Under the pieces are notes generated by a model. That model had not been told where the DNA came from, did not search any database, and worked only from the letters and a program-made list of their open reading frames with translations. A DNA stretch of 64,000 nt from Micrasema longulum (Eukaryota; Arthropoda; Insecta; Trichoptera; Brachycentridae): assembly GCA_022494885.1 (NCBI GenBank), contig JAGVSM010003818.1, forward strand, positions 62,001 through 126,000. Direction: 5' to 3'. The translations under genes and the position numbers were made by a program. Below are positions 10,311 to 22,340 of the stretch, in pieces (the stretch's first letter is position 1; each line of letters starts with the position of its first letter).

Positions 10311-12934
10311 ACACTACTTTGAATGACGTCACTAGTTCATATGAACCATCCAAAGATATGGGAATTTTAAAGGATATCCAGTCTGGTCTGGGATTTTATC
10401 CCTTGCAAAAGATGTCTTTAAAAACTTTATGATTCTCGATCTACTGTTGATAAGGAAAGATCCTTACAGTTTGTGATAAGGATAAATCATTTATATTATA
10501 TTTGGCTACTGGAAATACCGCGTTTATTGTCTTTGGTTTTATTTTTTAGTCATAGAAGTAATAAATAAACGCTCAAAAGTCAAAATTGTAGTAATTGTAG
10601 CCCTAGATATTCTAAATAAATTTTGTAACTGTCGTTCCTCCAACTCTAAAGGGTTTTGACTATCTCTTAACAGCCTATTATGGGGCCTCAAAGAATTTGC
10701 TTCCTTCTAAATATACATTGTATAAATATTTTTTATCCATAATCCTAGAATGAAAGAACAATGCATAGTTAATAATAACATGACACTGCCGTATGTCAAA
10801 AACCTTTAATTGTATGCAAACTTCGATGTGGTTGACATTATTAGATTATAGTTCATTTCTTTGATAAAAAATATTTGTAAGAAAACAATCATTTTAATAC
10901 ACAAGCGATCATTAAGTAAACTCGATGTAAAGTAAACATCTACAATAAATCAATTTTATGATGTATTAATTACATGGGTACTTTTATCAACATTTTTTTT
11001 TTTAATAGAGTATTAAAAAAATAAAGAATAATTACACAGGAATGAAGCGAACTACATATTAACAGTAAAGATAGTAAACAAAAAAATCTCACTAAGGCAT
11101 GGCCTGTTCGTGGGTATACAAGAAATGTTTATGAATTTTGCTCATATAATAAATAGACAGTTATAGTATTTTTGTGTAAAATAAGAAAGACAAAAGAAAA
11201 TATTCGGTAAAAGATTACAAGGTCCTTTTTAATAGTAATTAAAAAATGAAATATTTTTTTTTTTTAAATATATAAAAATAATAATATTTGAAATACAAAG
11301 TTTGACAAAAGCATAAAACATAGTAATTATTTTACGTAGATAGTAATTTATAATGACAAAAATACAGAATGAAGTAACAAACAAGGTTAATTTACGTTTA
11401 TATGCGAAATGAACTATGTATTTAGAATACTTTTCTGTTCAAAACAAAATAGCACAAAATCCTTAGCGTTAGCGCCGGGTAAAATGACCGCCTTAAGTCT
11501 TAACTTTAGAAAGTTTTAAGGACTTTGGCCTTCGCGGAAGGAATTCTTCTGTCAAACTTTTGATAGAGAATCGCAAACATCTTTAACTAAGGATTTGTTC
11601 CTTAATAGTCGCCTTAAGTTAAGGAACATAGTTACAGAATCGCGGCTCGGACTACTAACCAACTAACTGTAAACACGCTATTTTTAACTAATGGGTGTAC
11701 ACTAATAAAATACGTTTTTCATTATATGATTGGACGTAGAAAATAGCACGCATTAAAATACAGAAATATTTTAAAGCTTTTGAAATTCTCGTGATATGAA
11801 TGTAGGTGGGGTGGGGTCCTGAGACTAGATTGTAAATGTTTATAAATAAATAAATATGTTTTAGTGCAAAGGTGTTCGCACGGTACCTAAAGTCCGTGGA
11901 GCGGAGCCAAATTTTTTAGTGTAATATTTCCAACGACTTTTTCGGTCCTGGCCGCGCCGACACATAAAACAAAATTACGGCGTTTCGTTTTCTCGAGCTG
12001 ACGCCGACCGTTTCAGATGTGAAAAATATGTAAGTATGACCAGTAAAATAAATAAAATACTTTATTTTCCCGCCGTTTGCATCACGCCGCTGAGATGATT
12101 GGTAATTTCATAGCGTTGCACATAAAAACAAGTGACTTAATAAATCTGTGGCTTGAATCTACAAGGGCCTGTCGTCAATTGTAATACTACAGGACAATAT
12201 TTATTTAGCCATTTTGTGGTGTTATAATGAACTATTAGACGACATTGATAACAAATATTTATAAAAACATTACAACATATGTATGTGTGTATAAAATATT
12301 TAAATATACACGTTTTTTAATCGACGTCGAACCTCTACAAAGTAGTGGCAAGAAAAATACTAAATCTATCATTGGTTTTTCTCAATCCAAGCCACAGAAA
12401 TATTCATATAATTTATATATTTTATATTTAACGTGGAATGGGAGAAGGGAAGTGTTTACGAAATATCGCAAAACCGCGATTAAAAATAATCTTGAGAAAG
12501 TATATTCTTATATCTATATTATATCTTTATAGTGAAGCTGTTTTAAATGCCTAGTGTCTTTCTAAATTTTTTTTTGTCAATAAAGCTCAAATATTATTTT
12601 TAAACCGAGATTTTCATTAAATTTGACTCTAATATTTTCATCGTCCCTTTTTCCGAGAGTTTGGCCATTAGTATGAAAGACTTATGTCGCCTCAAAACAG
12701 CAAAAAATATTTTCGTAATCGTAAATTTGTGGAGTTGATTTTATTTATTAATGTGCGACGCGGCGACGCCGACGGCGCGGCGTCGCGTCTCGAGTCGCGC
12801 CGCTGTTATGGTTTTTGGGGTTTCTGTACCAAACCCGTTGGCGTTGTTTACTTTAATATTTATAGTATAATACTGTATTTTTATCGTAATTTGTGTGGTT
12901 TATTACTTTGCAAGCCACACTTTTTAAGACGTGT

Positions 12935-13700
12935 ATTGCAGGGACTATCAACAAATTAAATGAGGACTTGAATAGCATTTCAAAATGGTTTTAAATTAAC
13001 AAACTAAAAACAAATGTTGTTAAAACTAAATACATGGAAACGGGAAGAAAAAAAAACAAGTCTAATGATGAATGTATACATAGGTGTCGAAACTCTTAAG
13101 AAAGTGGATGAAATGAAGTATTTGGGTATAATATTGGACTCGAAATTAACTTTGAATGCATTTGAGCATGTTTTTAAATAAAAATCTAAAAAAAAATTCT
13201 CCAAGTACAGACATAAATTATAAAGAAATAATGCAGAACTCGTATACAAAACTATAATAACTCCACATTTTGCTTTACTGCTCTGCAGTATTATATTTAG
13301 CCAATGACAGAAATTGAAATAAATTGGAAGTACTTCTTAGAAGCCATGAGAATAGTGCTCAAGAAAGGTAAACTAAACTAAATAAAATAAAAAAGAGACT
13401 GATGTTTGATTTAAATATCCAAATTTTTAAACAATCGAATATCCAAATACTTCATAAATAAGACAGTGTTCGATAAAAAATTCATAATTATATTACTAGA
13501 AATAACGATAGAATAAGTCTGCCATTAAAAAAAAACAGAATCCCAAAACTGTATTATGCATAAAGGTTTAAAATTGTATGAAAAGATGAATTAAAAAGTA
13601 AATGTTATGTTTACTGTACGATAATGTAAATAGATATGTTATTAAAGTCAGTGTTAAAATTAGTTTATATACTAATCGTAATCGTAACGTGAGAAATAAA
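12935..13700 (+). pseudogene. non-LTR (Jockey-type) reverse transcriptase C-terminal fragment
   Basis: With frame changes the plus strand reads INKLNEDLNSISKWF, NKLKTNVVKTKYM, then a VETLKKVDEMKYLGIILDSKL segment, and further on YKTIITPHFALL. These match the thumb and C-terminal motifs of Jockey-like LINE reverse transcriptases. Stops and a shift near 13180 show it is inactive. Confidence 0.65.
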
Positions 13701-15479
13701 TATTCAAATAAAAAAGATTAATAGGATTATGAAAAAACTACGGAGAAAATGTTTTAAGTGAAGTTCAGAGAGCATATTTTTTTATATGAATCTGGGGTCA
13801 GTTTTGCTTCGCCTTACGAGAATTGAAATTTTAGAATAACTTTTTTTAATTTTTAATATATATAAAAAAAAACACGTTTGTTTGAATATTTCTACTGCAC
13901 AATATTTTCAGTCGCTGAAATAATTTCTTAATAGTAAATATATATTATCTACTAATCTTAAATTGGATGTATGTTATGTATATTGTACATACAGGTAATT
14001 ATAGTACCAACCTGGTACCTAAATGCCTAATGGTAAATTACGATTTTATTGACATTACATGTATGTAGGTATGGAATGCAGAAATCATGTTTTAAATGTC
14101 ATTTCAATTATAAAAAGTTACAATTTAACCCGTTGATTGCCAGCTTCCCTTTAAAATGACACGATCTTTGGGATTTTTTGCACAAGTCAAATATAATTTT
14201 CTTAAATACGGACCCTAATATATTTTCTAACTATGATTCTCCATAAAAATATAAAGCTTTAATCACTGGCGTAACAAAAACACACGTTATTGCCTAACCA
14301 TCTGCATCTCATATTTAGCGATGCCCTTAGCAATTATAAATAAAGAGAGCAAATCACGATACAAATGCGGACATTCATGTGAGAAAGAAATAGATGCATT
14401 TCCATTAAAATATTTTTGAGTAACTCGTTACCATAGCAACGACATTGGCTGTCAGTGTTTTACGTATGTATACTTGTACTGTGTAAGTGCTTGGCCATAG
14501 TGGCGAAGCGTTTGAGGCACGGCGCGGGTGCGATGAACTCAAACATATGGTAATTACTACTAACTGCAAGCAGCAAGCAGTTTGTACAAGTACAATAAAT
14601 TAATTTGTACGTTGCACGAATAATACGATATGTATTTGCTGTTTTTAACAGTTATGGTACACACTTTAAAATATTTTCATATCGCTCACAATGAGATTTT
14701 TATGCTTTGCCTCCCGTTTAATCGCGAAGAAGATCCTATAGAGAATGAAGGCAATTACCCACGAATTTGAATGCCATTTTTTTTGCGGTTGTAACATATA
14801 TATTCAATTATACGTCATTGACTATTAACGTGCACTTTAACAACAAAATATTTATCAGTTAAAACGATTTTTTTCTTCTCAAGTTATGATGAATTTTTTT
14901 TTTCAAAAAAGCAAATGTTACGTATTTCTGCAAAAGGAATATAAATAGAAATTAAAAGGGTTAAATGTGGCAATATCAAATAACTAAATTAATAGAGAAT
15001 AAATGTACCTATAAAAGGTTATTAAGCACTTTGTCAAACCCATGTAATTAGATTGAGCAAGGGCCCATTCTAATTGTTCCTTTTCTCGTAATACAAATAA
15101 AATGTTTGCACATTGAAATAAGGTATATTCATTCTATGTATATTGATCTACATAGGGTAAAACAAGTAAAGAGTACGCACTATCAAAAAGTGCGCATCGC
15201 GATTTATTCGAAACACGTTTCCAAAGTTAACAACACTGCAATTTTAATCGGTTATCTATAGCCTAAACATCTATCAGCGTGTCGTTCCCAACGCGTGTTG
15301 GATAAGATTTCTTATAAAAATCTATTAATATTTTTTGGTGGTTTCGATCTAAAAATCGATCAAAACAAATATTCTGTTTCAAGACTATAAAACTACTACA
15401 CTGCCCGGCCCTGCTAAGCCAAAAAGTCGTAACGGAAAAAATCGTTCGGCGTTTTCTTTTTCGTAATAGGTAATCGATA

Positions 15480-15724
15480 AAGCTAGGGTTTCCTAGGACA
15501 GCGGTGACCGTATCTTAACGGCCGTAGTGAACGGTGATGCGGTGGACAGCCGTGGTAACGGTGACTAGAGAGTGGTTTCCTAGGAAAACGGTGTTGATAA
15601 CATTTAACAACACCGTTTTCCTAAGAAACCACTCTCTAGTCACCGTAACGACGGCTGTCCACTGCATCACCGTTCACTACGGCCGTTAAGATACGGTCAC
15701 CGCTGTCCTAGGAAACCCTAGCTT
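15480..15724. mobile_element. foldback MITE hairpin 1
   Basis: Arms 15480-15596 and 15608-15724 are 117 bases each and differ at only a few positions; the loop is 11 bases. Ends are AAGCTAGGGTTTCC and its complement. The right end abuts TTAA, as does the left end of hairpin 2; this may be a TTAA target but is not conclusive. Confidence 0.8.
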
Positions 15725-15874
15725 AACCTCACATATTTTTTAACCAATGAGTCATTTCAGTCTTTCTAATATGATATATTCTCTTGTAAAAAAAAGAAGA
15801 AATTTTGATCAGCAAAGCATAAAACAGTAATCTAATGTGAAATTTGCAATTCAGCAGATAAGACTTTTAGTCTT

Positions 15875-16119
15875 AAGCTAGGGTTTCCTAGGACAGCGGT
15901 GCCCGTATTTTAACGGCCGTAGTGAACGGTGATGCAGTAGACAGCCGTCGTAACGTCGACTAGAGAGTGGTTTCTTAGGAAAACGGTGTTAAATGGTGTT
16001 GATAACACCGTTTTCCTAGAAAACCACACTCTAGTCACCGTTACGACGGCTGTCCACTGCATTACCGTTCACTACGGCCGTTAAGATACGGTCACCGCTG
16101 TCCTAGGAAACCCTAGCTT
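15875..16119. mobile_element. foldback MITE hairpin 2
   Basis: The same family as hairpin 1, with a 13-base loop (15991-16003). Small differences occur, such as GTGCCCGTATTT for GTGACCGTATCT in the left arm, so the two hairpins are not an assembly duplicate of one sequence. Confidence 0.8.
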
Positions 16120-16769
16120 TATCGATTATCTATTACGAAAAAGAAAACGCCGAACGATTTTTTCCGTTACGACTTTTTGGCTTAGCAGGGCCGGGCAGTG
16201 TAGTAGTTTTATAGTCTTGAAACAGAATATTTGTTTTGATCGATTTTTAGATCGAAACCACCAAAAAATATTATTAATACGGGCACCGCTGTCCTAGGAA
16301 ACCCTAGCTTTAGAAGGGCAGTAAAGCAGGTGTATTATTTTATCATGTTTTTATTTGACTTTTTAAAGTGAATTTTATTTTTGACAATGGATGTCATTTT
16401 ATAGATAATTTTAGTTATGTCGACAAATACGTGCTAAAGCTAAAAGTACGCACCCAAAGAGTACGCATGCGTACTCTTTAATAAAATATATATATAAATA
16501 CAAAAAAAGAAGAAAGAAGGGACAGAAAAATTACAAGCAAAATCTAAGTAAGCAGGGAAGAAACTATAAACCGATGGGAAATCAATAAGTTTAGATGATC
16601 AAATAAGCTAAAAAGTCCTCCATTGCCCTTTTTGCAAAGAAGTATACGCTGAGCCACCGGAAGTGGATTGGATTCAGTTTAAGATGTGAAGCATGGTGGC
16701 AAGATAAATGCACTGACTTCATTGATTTGAAGCAATAATAGTGATTTGTCGGCCTCGTGGTGTAGTGAC

Positions 16770-17250
16770 AGGTCATAAGCCCTGTAGATGCCTGGACTTC
16801 CATATTACCTTCTCTTAAATGTTCTTCATCTCTGTTGTAATATGTTAATATAAACAGCTCCCCAGGGAGTTGAATCCAGTCCTTGTCTACAAAAATTTGG
16901 ACAAACTCAAAACATTGTTGATAAATTACCCGGTCCATGAAGAAGTATAGAAATTGAAAAAATAACCTTTTTTAAGCGTTGCCTAGTATGTGGGTGAAAT
17001 AATTCAATTAGATGAATCTCACCCGCATAAATAAAGGTTTCAGCTCTTTAACTTCACAAACATCAACAGATGAAAGAATTGAAGGAATATAGATGTTCAA
17101 ATATAGGGCAGAATGGTGAATGTTACACAGTGTGTAAAGTGGCCACTTAAACCAGCCATTGACAGGTCATAAGCCCTGTAGATGCCTAGACTTCTATATT
17201 ACCTTCTCTTAAATGTTCTTCATCTCTGTTGTAATATGTCAAATGTGTTT
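16770..17250. repeat. interspersed repeat D, rearranged copy
   Basis: Holds two direct copies of GACAGGTCATAAGCCCTGTAGATGCCT...CCATATTACCTTCTC (16770 and 17160). Between them are ACCCGCATAAATAAAGGTTT and the GTGTAAAGTGGCCACTTAAACC block. It is the fullest version of this family in the window. No ORF was found. Confidence 0.6.
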
Positions 17251-18316
17251 AGTTTATAATTTTCGTAAAAAGCATTATTGCCGTATGTGTTAATAAAATA
17301 AAATAAAAGTATCAATTAATGCAAACACGCTTAAAAATATAAATAAAATGTAATGACGCTCTATGATGGATAAATTTAGGCATATTGTTATGTGACGCAA
17401 TTTTTAGTTTCAATTTGTTTTTTACTAATTTTTAATGATAAGAGAAGACCCGTTTATTTTATTACCTAATTGATTGCTCGCGGAACAATAAATTCTATCG
17501 TTAATCAGGATAAACAAGAGGAATTTTCATTCCCAGAGATATTTAGCAGCTGGATGAATGGTTTCATTGTTAGTTCACCGAACAATATAGAGGAACACGT
17601 TAATCACCCATGTCGTCTAATAGGCGAACACATTCTTTAAAAATCCCCGAGAATTTCATTCATAAATTTTAGCACCAATTTGTCAACAACTGAAATTGTA
17701 GGTTTCGATTTGTAAAACAATCAATTTTGATCTGTTTGGTTTCATGAGACAAGTTTTACATGTTATGTGTTTTAACAAAAAGTGCACATCACATTTTTTA
17801 ACTTTATTAAAATAAGGAAGTTTCACACACATCAATTTTATTTGTTCTTAAATAATACGGCTTTGCATGAATAACATTTGTGGCTAAAAAAATGTTTTTT
17901 TTAGGAATACCCGCTATGTTTCAATTTTACAACAAAATTAAATAAGCAAAGTAGTTTTTTAGTTTGGCAAGTGTACATAATACGACGCCGACGCAACGGT
18001 ACAAAAAGTAAACGAAAAAACTAACCAAATTATGTCTACACACAATTCAATTTATTTAATGTTGTTAGGACCCGATTTGTGGTAAGAACTGTATAAGTTA
18101 ATGAATCAACGACCTTATCAAATTATGGTGATAAAGATTTTATAAACGACCTTCGTTTCACACAACATTAATATAATTATATCACCAAAACGTAATTTTT
18201 GTACTCAATGGTTTTCAAGGTAATTTTTCATGTTTTTATATAAATCTTTACCCACTAAAGGCTACGTTGATTTAAAATCATTTTTTATCGTTTGTATTCC
18301 TATTTCGTATTTTAGA

Positions 18317-19742
18317 TACAGCCAAACCTTCAATGCGGTTTCCATATAATGTGAAGCGAATGTTGCGAACAACCCTCCTATAACGCGGTTTTCATATAAT
18401 GCGTTTTTCGTACAAGACCAACAACGTAAAAGACTTTAAAAGTTTGTCTATTGCTCCATACAAAGAGGTTTTGGCAGAATTAGAAAATAAAATTACTTGC
18501 GAAAACTAAGATGAAAGTGAATACGATTTTCGGCCCATTAGGAAAACAGGGTTTGGCTTTTAAAAAATATTGAAATATCAGTATCTACATTTTTTAGTTG
18601 TTCCTTTCTCCTTCTTCTTTCCGTTCCATCCCCTCTCCACTCCTCTCTTCATAGTTAAGTGTAAATTTTGTGTTAATTTTTATATAAAATTATACGATTC
18701 TGCATAATTACCTAGAATATGTCCTAATAATTTGTAAAATTTTAACTTGTAATTTTCTCAAACTGAACGGTTTGGGTAGGTAGGAAGAAATTGCTTTAAG
18801 GCAATATGCCCGTCCTTAATACGTATATAAATTATATATGTATATAAAGTGTTAAATAAATAATACATGACAGTGATGATGAACGAAAAGCGTAATTTTT
18901 GCACGTATTAAATTAAATTTTTTCGTTAGATTTTTTTGTTATAATTTTTTATATGAACTAATAAAAAAAATACAATCAAATATGTAAAATTGCAAATATT
19001 CATTGTTATTTGTATTATGTTTGTTCACAATTTTATTTTTTAAACGTATCCTTCAAATCTTGGACTTATATATATATTACAAAATAAATCAATCCAATGT
19101 ATGTAAAATTTCGTAATATCAGAAATTCACTTATAGTGGTTTCTGTATAACGCAGTACGAATAATCTAATTAGTATTAATTCAGGGTTTCTTATTGTGCG
19201 GTTTCCATATATAACGCGGCAGTAGTTTCTATATAAAGCGGTAAAAAAAAAAATATATATTATTTATTAAAATAAAACAACACCCATTATAACAAAAAAT
19301 ACAATATTTACAAATAAACCAAAATTATAGGACGATTTAAGCTTTCGATAAATAGCTAAAGACAATGCCAAAAAATAAGAAAAAAATGCGGTACGAATAA
19401 TCTAATTAGTATAAATTAAAATAGCCATGATTAAAATGGGAAGTTAACAGAGTTATCTTTGACTGTCTATAAAGAAAAATCGATATTTGTGTACGAAAAT
19501 TAATATATTTGCATAAACATTTATAAGTATCTTCATCGGTAACCTATAATTTAACACGCTTGGAATAAAAAATGTATGCATATTATGCTTTTCATACATA
19601 GAACTTAATTTTTCTTTGTAGATAACTATTAAAAACAAGATAAATGTTAACTTTCCATTGTAATCGGGGCCCTGGGTTTTTTATAGCGCAGTTTCCATAT
19701 AACGCGGTATGAATTAATCGCGTTATAGGAGGGTTGACTGTA
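18317..19742. mobile_element. pogo/Tigger-like DNA transposon remnant
   Basis: The right end reads GCGTTATAGGAGGGTTGACTGTA, and the left holds ACAACCCTCCTATAACGCGG. Between them the motif GCGGTTTCCATATAACGCGG recurs in several degenerate forms (18337, 18390, 19190, 19215, 19690). Ends of the type TACAGTCAACCCTCCTATAACGC belong to pogo-like elements. No transposase ORF survives, and a LINE tail (18600-18830) is nested inside. Confidence 0.6.
18600..18830 (+). mobile_element. LINE 3' tail nested in the pogo-like element
   Basis: A polypyrimidine stretch (TTTCTCCTTCTTCTTTCCG) is followed after about 170 bases by GGTAGGAAGAAATTGCTTTA and AAGGCAATATGCCCG. This parallels the tails at 31690-31930 and, on the other strand, 3650-3930. 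Confidence 0.5.
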
Positions 19743-19894
19743 CTCCTTTACCTACAATAGGTACCTAGATTAAATTCATTTAAAAGATTGATTTTATTTC
19801 TATTAAGATGATCTACGTATTAAGTTTAGTGAAATAATAATAAATAAATCAATTTGTGTAATAAATGTGTAAAGTTAATAGCTGTTTGTGTGCA

Positions 19895-20290
19895 GGCGGA
19901 TGAAGATTACAGTTCTGTGTGTGAAATAGAACCAGAACCCTGGGCGACTGTTTTTTGACTCGATGGCTGCTCTCGTTTTCAAATCATGAAAATGAAATCG
20001 AGTAGAGATAAGTCCCCTTTGTTACGCAGTGGTTGGCGCGTTTGTCTTCCATACTTGAGGTCCCGGGTTCGATTCCTGGGAAGGCCAACATGAAATATTG
20101 ATTTTAAAGGTGGTTTTTCACAGCTATATTTTATTACTCCTGCACTAGCACCTGAAGCATAATAAGCTTCTTACCTTCATGTAACTTCAAATATTGATCA
20201 ATTTACGATGTGTTTGGTGTACAAATGCAGTGTTCAATGCACCATCGGATGCAAATTGGGACATGGTGATAATAAATATCACCGGTGGTA
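19895..20290 (+). mobile_element. tRNA-derived SINE, family A, near full length
   Basis: The most complete copy: 5' block GGCGGATGAAGATTACAG...AGAACCCTGGGCGA, an ACTCGATGGCTGC block, a tRNA-like head (GCAGTGGTTGGCGCGTTTG, GGTCCCGGGTTCGATTCCTGG), then AAATATTGATTTTAAAGGTGG and the 3' body ending in AATGCAGTGTTCAATGCACCATCGG. The A and B boxes would form a pol III promoter; it cannot fold into a normal tRNA. Confidence 0.7.
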
Positions 20291-20904
20291 GATGTGAGAC
20301 TGTTACACAAGTGTTTCGGACCAATCCGCAAAACTTCAGAGGAACATTACTCATGGAAAACATTTTTAAAAAATCTAATATATTTTGTTCGAAAACGATT
20401 TTTTTTTAAATAAAAATATAATTATATTTTTATTTGAAAATGTTGACAATCTTTAATGTCGCGGATTAGCATCTCTTCCACAAACCCCTACCCCCTACCC
20501 CTCCTCTACCCAACCCCCTCATTGTCCGCAAAAAACATGAGGATATTTTTTAAAGTACATCAAAATAAAAAATGTTTCTCAAAGTTTCACGGTATGGCCC
20601 TGAAAAATCTCGAATAAGAAACTTAAAATATTTTTTACATCTTTCATAAATTTGCTACGTACATTATGTCTTGCCTTTAAATACAATAATAAATCCTGAA
20701 ATCAGAAAGTGGTTTCTTGTACAATGAATAAATACTTACTGTTTTATGCGTGTAAATGTAAGCAGGTAGGTACTCAATAATTATTGAACCTCCATTAAAC
20801 TGAATTTTTATTGGTAACTGATCAATCACGTTCGCGAAACGTTTTACTTTCTCGAATTGCATTAAAATATGCCTAGTAATAATTGATCACCATGATATAT
20901 ACTG

Positions 20905-20970
20905 GTCGGCGTGTTTAGTTACTATGCACACGGTCTTAGGTTCAGTTCCCGGCTAAATCAGCATGAGATT
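20905..20970 (+). mobile_element. SINE tRNA-like head fragment
   Basis: Contains GGTCGGCGTGTTTAGTTAC and GGTCTTAGGTTCAGTTCCCGGC, a decayed family A head with a mutated B box. Body sequence does not follow. Confidence 0.4.
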
Positions 20971-21179
20971 AGTAAATAATCATTAGTGACCGACCGAAAC
21001 AAGATTTTTAGCCGAAACCGAATTTCGGCTTCTATTCTAGTTTCGGTTGAAACCGAAACCTATTTAAATAAGTTAAAAATCAATTTTAAACGCCCAAAAT
21101 TAGGCGTTTTTATTGTTAACCTCACGAGTTCATTAAAAAAATACACAATAAAATTAAAGACCTAATTATTATGCAATAT

Positions 21180-21490
21180 TTGAGTTTGTCCAAATGTTTG
21201 TAGACAAAATATTGGATTTCACCCCCTCGGGAGTCGTTAAGATATTAATAAAGTACAACAGGGATGGAGAATACCTTAAAGAAGGGAATGGAACCATTTC
21301 AATCACTAAAATCAACAAATTTAAGAAATATGGATGTTCAAACATAGGCAAAATGGTGAATGTTACACAGTGTGTAAAGTGGCCACTTAAACCAGCCATT
21401 GACAGTTCATAAGCCCTGTAAATGCCTAGACTTCCATATTCCCTTGTTTAAGGTATTCTCCATCCCTGTTGTAATTTGCTAAATTTAATG
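21180..21490 (+). repeat. interspersed repeat D
   Basis: Ordered blocks: TTGAGTTTGTCCAAATGTTTG, CCTCGGGAGTCGTTAAGAT, ACAACAGGGATGGAGAATAC, GTGTAAAGTGGCCACTTAAAC, CATAAGCCCTGTAAATGCCTA. Most of it is shared with 16770-17250 and 22830-23100. Confidence 0.55.
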
Positions 21491-21689
21491 AGTACATTTT
21501 GTTTATTTTTAACGCTTTTTAGTTCCTTGTTACGTTATATAGGTACATATAACTTTCATGTGAAAGTTTTTCAGTGACAAGAGCTTTACCTTATTGACTA
21601 GAAGGGTAGACAAAAATATAAATATGAAAGCTCTTCAAACTCACGAGAGTTTAGTCACGAGTCTCGAGCCAAACGGTACACCCGAGAAC

Positions 21690-22340
21690 AGCCAACTGGA
21701 TTAGAGTGATGAATAAGAGGCCAGTGCGGAATTCAAGGTAATGAAAAAGCAGACGAAAAGGCTGGAGAAGCTACTCTCAAGAAAACAGCTCCTGATTTTG
21801 ATAGATTTCCTTTGAGTTTTGCCAAAAAGAAAATAAGAGGCATGTATCGATAGCCGGTCAAATAGCAGCTCCAGACCCACCTCCTATCTACAGTTCAACT
21901 GTATGCACGGCGAGGTGTCGTGTATAAGGCAGAACTCTTAAGCTCTGGAACGACCGGTATTTACGTGAAACTACTGAACAGGTAACTAAAATATTTTTTC
22001 CAACAATATTTCATGCTTTTGATTTCAAATAAAACGTAGCAAGTTGGCTACGAACTGACTCTAATCCTTACAGGCCACGGATGTTTTATGAGCAATCTTC
22101 ACCGTTTCAAACTCTCAGAAATCAATAGATGTCCATGTGATGATGAGACACCCCGAGATGTCCCTCATTTGTTGATGCATGTCCCATTTTCAGCTTAGAG
22201 GGAATGCAGCTGGAGGCGCGATGTAAAAGTCTGGATGAGGACCTAGAATATATCGTAACAGTGATAAATTATAAGGACTTATCACATGAGGTAATATCCT
22301 TGGTAAAAATATTAAAGGTGATTGTTGAAATAAACAAACA
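21690..22340 (+). pseudogene. non-LTR retrotransposon fragment: RNase H and C-terminal zinc-finger-like region
   Basis: The plus strand reads GIQGNEKADEKAGEAT (the RNase H end motif GNExAD), KKKIRG and then GHGCFMSNLHRFKLSEI, CPCDDETPRDVPHLLMHVP. The CxC...H..H spacing is the C-terminal motif of I/R1-type LINEs. Frame changes around 21850-22060 and a stop after PFSA show decay. Confidence 0.7.

Larger units (their letters stand above)
7836..12934. other. gene-free stretch apart from SINE fragments
   Basis: AT-rich with the SINE pieces listed at 9160 and 10165. A CG-rich patch at 12755-12825 (GACGCGGCGACGCCGACGGCG) stands out and could be a promoter-like CpG patch. At 11505-11650, TTAAG words are repeated on both strands (CCTTAAGTCTTAAC, CGCCTTAAGTTAAGG). 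No coding exon was found. Confidence 0.35.
15323..16312. repeat. nested palindrome built from two foldback MITEs inside a larger inverted repeat
   Basis: The outer arms (about 15323-15482 and 16118-16279) are near-perfect inverted copies, including CTGCCCGGCCCTGCTAAGCC and its complement. Each outer arm is followed inward by a complete hairpin (15480-15724 and 15875-16119), itself a 117-base inverted repeat ending AAGCTAGGGTTTCCTAGG. A 150-base unique spacer (15725-15874) sits in the middle. A further half-copy of the hairpin end follows at 16281-16312. No ORF is present. Identity between arms is high, so the structure is young or maintained. Confidence 0.85.

Noticed and set aside
16591..16938. 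115-codon minus-strand ORF
   Set aside because: It runs through repeat D and shows only translated repeat sequence.
20020..20095. Possible tRNA gene with a good B box (GGTTCGATTCC)
   Set aside because: It sits within a longer repeated unit seen at many places and lacks a closing acceptor stem.
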